A program made the position numbers and the translations under genes. Under the pieces are notes generated by a model that did not search any database, had not been told where the DNA came from, and saw only the letters and a program-made list of their open reading frames with translations. 35,415 bases of DNA from NCBI GenBank assembly GCA_943789025.1, contig CALSSN010000028.1:1-35415 (forward strand), written 5' to 3'. How positions within the stretch are numbered: the first letter of the stretch is position 1; the number at the start of each line of letters is the position of its first letter. Source of the stretch: an uncultured Verrucomicrobiales bacterium. GTDB taxonomy: Bacteria; Verrucomicrobiota; Verrucomicrobiia; Verrucomicrobiales; DEV007. This document shows, piece by piece, positions 33,597 through 35,415 of the stretch.

Positions 33597-33950
33597 ATGG
33601 ATTATAAAATTGGCAACGAGACCCTGATCAAGGTTCTCCCATCAGCCTCAAGCCGGCTCAGGGGGCTGCTTGAAAAACAAGGTCGTGCCGAAAATGGCGC
33701 GCTCAGGATTGCGGTGGTTGGTGGCGGATGCTCAGGCCTGCAGTATAAAATGGACCTGGTTGACGGCCCCGCCGGCCGCGACATCATGGTTATTTCAAGC
33801 GACGTGAGGGTTGTCATCGACCCCAAGTCCGCTCTCTTCGTCACCGGATCTGAGCTCGATTTCAGCGACGACCTGCAACAGGGCGGATTCAAGGTCACCA
33901 ACCCGAATGCCGTCGTCACCTGTTCCTGCGGAGAGAGTTTCTCCGCCTGA
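33597..33950 (+). CDS. A-type iron-sulfur cluster assembly protein
   Basis: 117 residues from the ATG at 33597 (MDYKIGNETL). An in-frame upstream start at 33555 gives an implausible leader. The A-type carrier signature is clear: GGGCSGLQY (Cys45) and TCSCGESF (Cys109, Cys111), the three cluster ligands of IscA/ErpA/SufA, with the family's DFSDDLQQGGFKVTNPNA run between. It carries Fe-S clusters to target enzymes. Which subtype it is cannot be settled without a tree. The hscB gene follows by 63 bases, which suggests a small Fe-S assembly unit. A 237-base gap without a gene precedes it. Confidence 0.9.
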   Translation: MDYKIGNETLIKVLPSASSRLRGLLEKQGRAENGALRIAVVGGGCSGLQYKMDLVDGPAGRDIMVISSDVRVVIDPKSALFVTGSELDFSDDLQQGGFKVTNPNAVVTCSCGESFSA

Positions 33951-34013
33951 GAAGCCTCCGCACTTGTCTGTCTCTCCAGCGACCGACGTCAGACACTCCC
34001 GCACCGCTCTCCC

Positions 34014-34608
34014 ATGCCCGACGACCCGTTTTCTCTCTTCGGCTTGGAACCGTCCCTTGCCCTAGATCCTGATATCCTCGAGTCGAGATTCCGGGAAACA
34101 TCCAAAAAGTGGCACCCCGACAGCCAGACAGGAGATGCCGGAACGTTCAGGGAAATCGGTGCAGCCCGCATCATTTTAAGCGAAGCCTCAACCCGAATTC
34201 CTGCCGCTCTTCGGGCGCTTGGCCTCGCAGAAAGTGGTGCGACTGGCTCTGAGAATTCGATCTCTACCCTGTCGGAAGAGCTGATGGATCTTTTTGCTCA
34301 GCTCAGTCCAGCCATCCAGAAAGTCGAAGCAGTGGCGAGAAAAAAAACTGCCGCCCGCAGTGAACTCGCTCTTGCTCTGCTCGCACCCGAGGAAATTGCC
34401 GCGCGACGCCCGATCGAAGCTGCGGGCAAGCAGATCCAGTCGCTGATGGACCCTCCGCCTCGACCTCCTCAACGACCTCGATAGATTGATCAAGACAGAC
34501 GATCCACACCCAGCGGCAAAAAAAGCGCATCAAATCGCTCGCGACTGCGCCTTTCTGGAAAGATGGCAGAAGCAAGTCAGAAACACCCTGCTCAAGCTCT
34601 TCAACTGA
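34014..34608 (+). CDS. hscB: Fe-S co-chaperone HscB, with an apparent one-base insertion
   Basis: The J-domain is intact: DPFSLFGLEPSLALDPDILE, then RFRETSKKWHPD with the HPD at 34-36. It is followed by the helical domain to about residue 145 (EEIAARRPIEAAGKQIQSLM). The frame then slips. The C-terminal coiled part continues in the next frame as LRLDLLNDLDRLIK, AHQIARDCAFLERWQKQVRN, then TLLKLFN, to the stop at 34606-34608. Dropping one C of the three at 34451-34453 joins them into about 197 residues. The uncorrected frame would end at 34484 with an abnormal Pro-rich tail. HscB targets the cluster-assembly scaffold to the HscA chaperone; no hscA gene is visible in the window. Confidence 0.82.
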
Positions 34609-34672
34609 GAAAGAAAACAGAGGACGGAACACACCATGGACTGGAGAGAGAAGCCCTCATCTTCAAACCAGG

Positions 34673-35380
34673 TTTTCCAAGGAGTTCTGTCTTCCACCCT
34701 TGCGTCCACGCAGCCAGCTTTCGGTAGCGTATTTTCTTAAAGCCAGCTCAGCCGCCTCTTCCCGCACCTCAGAAGACAGACCTCCGCTCTTACTTGCTGA
34801 CAAGCGCTCGCGCGAGGACTGCGGGAAACGCAGTTCCCACCTTCGCGCGGACGCTCCCCTGGTGCAGTAAGCCGTCCCGTCGGCGCCTTTGCCCCAGCAC
34901 CCGCAAGCTTGCTTCCACCTGGCGCGAGAACGTCCCAGGCGACCGGTTTTTTGAAACAGTCATCGGCTTCCCTCACCGAAGCTCTCTTCGTGGCTGCTTC
35001 TGATGCCAGCATGCAGCTTACTCCCAGCTCCTGGAGGGCCAGAACTACGATCCCGTGAATCTCACGATAACGAGCGCTCGCCGGAAGAGAGCAAAGAGGG
35101 GTGACCCACTGGATAAATCAGAGAGTAGGTAAAATCGACTTCCTCTCCGTGATCGACCACGCCCCCTCCGGTAAGCCTCCTGACGAGTCTTTCACCTGTG
35201 GCCAGGTAGGATGTCTGGTCGATAATAGACGAAAAATATCCTATCGATCGGGTCGCTTCCTCCCACCTGTAGGTCCTCAGAATGGCCTCACCCCCCCTCT
35301 CTCTGCCCGCCAACAGGACTTCATCGATCGCCATATTCAGCGCACCTTGCGCGCGGCGCCGTATCATCGAGCCATCGCAT
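34673..35380 (-). pseudogene. lplA: Lipoate-protein ligase family gene with several frame breaks
   Basis: Read in pieces on the minus strand. The start (ATG at 35380) gives MRWLDDTAP. Another frame gives LNMAIDEVLL, LRTYRWEEATRSIGYFS and RRLTGGGVVDHGEEVDFTYS. A third gives SARYREIHGIVVLALQELGV, CFKKPVAWDVLAPGGSKLAG, and after another slip QRRRRDGLLHQGSV. A last piece gives LSSEVREEAAELALRKYATE with ESWLRGRKG to the stop at 34673-34675. The order and motifs are those of LplA/LipM-type enzymes that attach lipoate or octanoate to the E2/GcvH lysine. At least three or four single-base slips occur (in GCGCC, near GGGGCAAAGG and elsewhere). The gene is either decayed or lies in low-quality sequence. 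Confidence 0.75.
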
Positions 35381-35415
35381 ACCCAGATTCTACACCCACC
35401 CGCTGTAAAAGACGT

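Overview
The window looks like a chromosomal segment of a fairly GC-rich Gram-negative bacterium, most likely of the Verrucomicrobiota. This is inferred from gene content and protein style: signal-peptide-rich envelope genes, SYLF and CIA30 proteins, a paired sugar-epimerase cassette, and a ribosomal protein S11 with a long Ala/Glu/Lys/Pro-rich N-terminal extension. No rRNA is present to settle it. Housekeeping genes are dense and intact across most of the window. A conspicuously AT-richer accessory islet sits at about 22.4-27.5 kb, directly beyond the 3' end of the tmRNA gene.

Layout. 1-346: start of a secreted glycoside hydrolase family 2 protein (minus, runs off the edge). 0.6-4.5 kb: an OmpR-type response regulator and sensor kinase (minus), divergent from a periplasmic HtrA/Do protease (plus). 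The shared promoter region holds a 16-G homopolymer and three 11-bp-spaced TTAC direct repeats that look like a response-regulator site. 4.8-6.5 kb: a glycosyltransferase-like gene (frameshifted at a T7 run) overlapping a FkbM methyltransferase. 6.7-9.7 kb: an overlapping penicillin-binding protein/RodA pair for cell-wall elongation. 9.7-13.7 kb: secreted alpha/beta hydrolase, cupin, CIA30 protein, DMT permease and SYLF lipoprotein. 14.1-18.1 kb: RidA, a G-rich microsatellite, glutamine-dependent NAD+ synthetase and a sulfotransferase-like protein. 18.2-22.4 kb: a decayed IS3 orfA, then a minus-strand four-gene cassette (two sugar-nucleotide epimerases, a family 2 glycosyltransferase and a methyltransferase) suited to making and attaching a surface sugar.

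22.4-27.5 kb is the accessory islet. It holds decayed transposase and hypothetical-gene fragments, then a CesT-type type III secretion chaperone directly upstream of a putative effector with a disordered N-terminus, a Gly-rich hydrophobic segment and an alpha/beta-hydrolase domain (frameshifted near its C-terminal third). Next come an IS3 orfB end and a complete but dead IS4-family element with about 41-bp inverted repeats inserted in it. No type III apparatus gene lies in the window, so the chaperone/effector pair is an orphan here. The decayed IS3 copies at 18.2 and 25.5 kb carry matching 17-bp terminal motifs and bracket the sugar cassette plus the effector pair.

27.5-31 kb: tmRNA with a strong terminator, then yidC, yidD, rnpA and rpmH on the minus strand (tmRNA, ribosome and membrane-insertion functions). 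31.4-34.6 kb: rpmJ, rpsM, rpsK, rpsD, then an A-type Fe-S assembly protein and HscB in place of the usual rpoA-rplQ. 34.7-35.4 kb: a lipoate-protein ligase with several frame breaks.

Single-base frame breaks recur in otherwise well-conserved genes, including rpmH and hscB, often at short homopolymers. Some of the apparent pseudogenes may therefore be consensus errors. The transposon remnants are genuinely decayed, with deletions as well as frameshifts.
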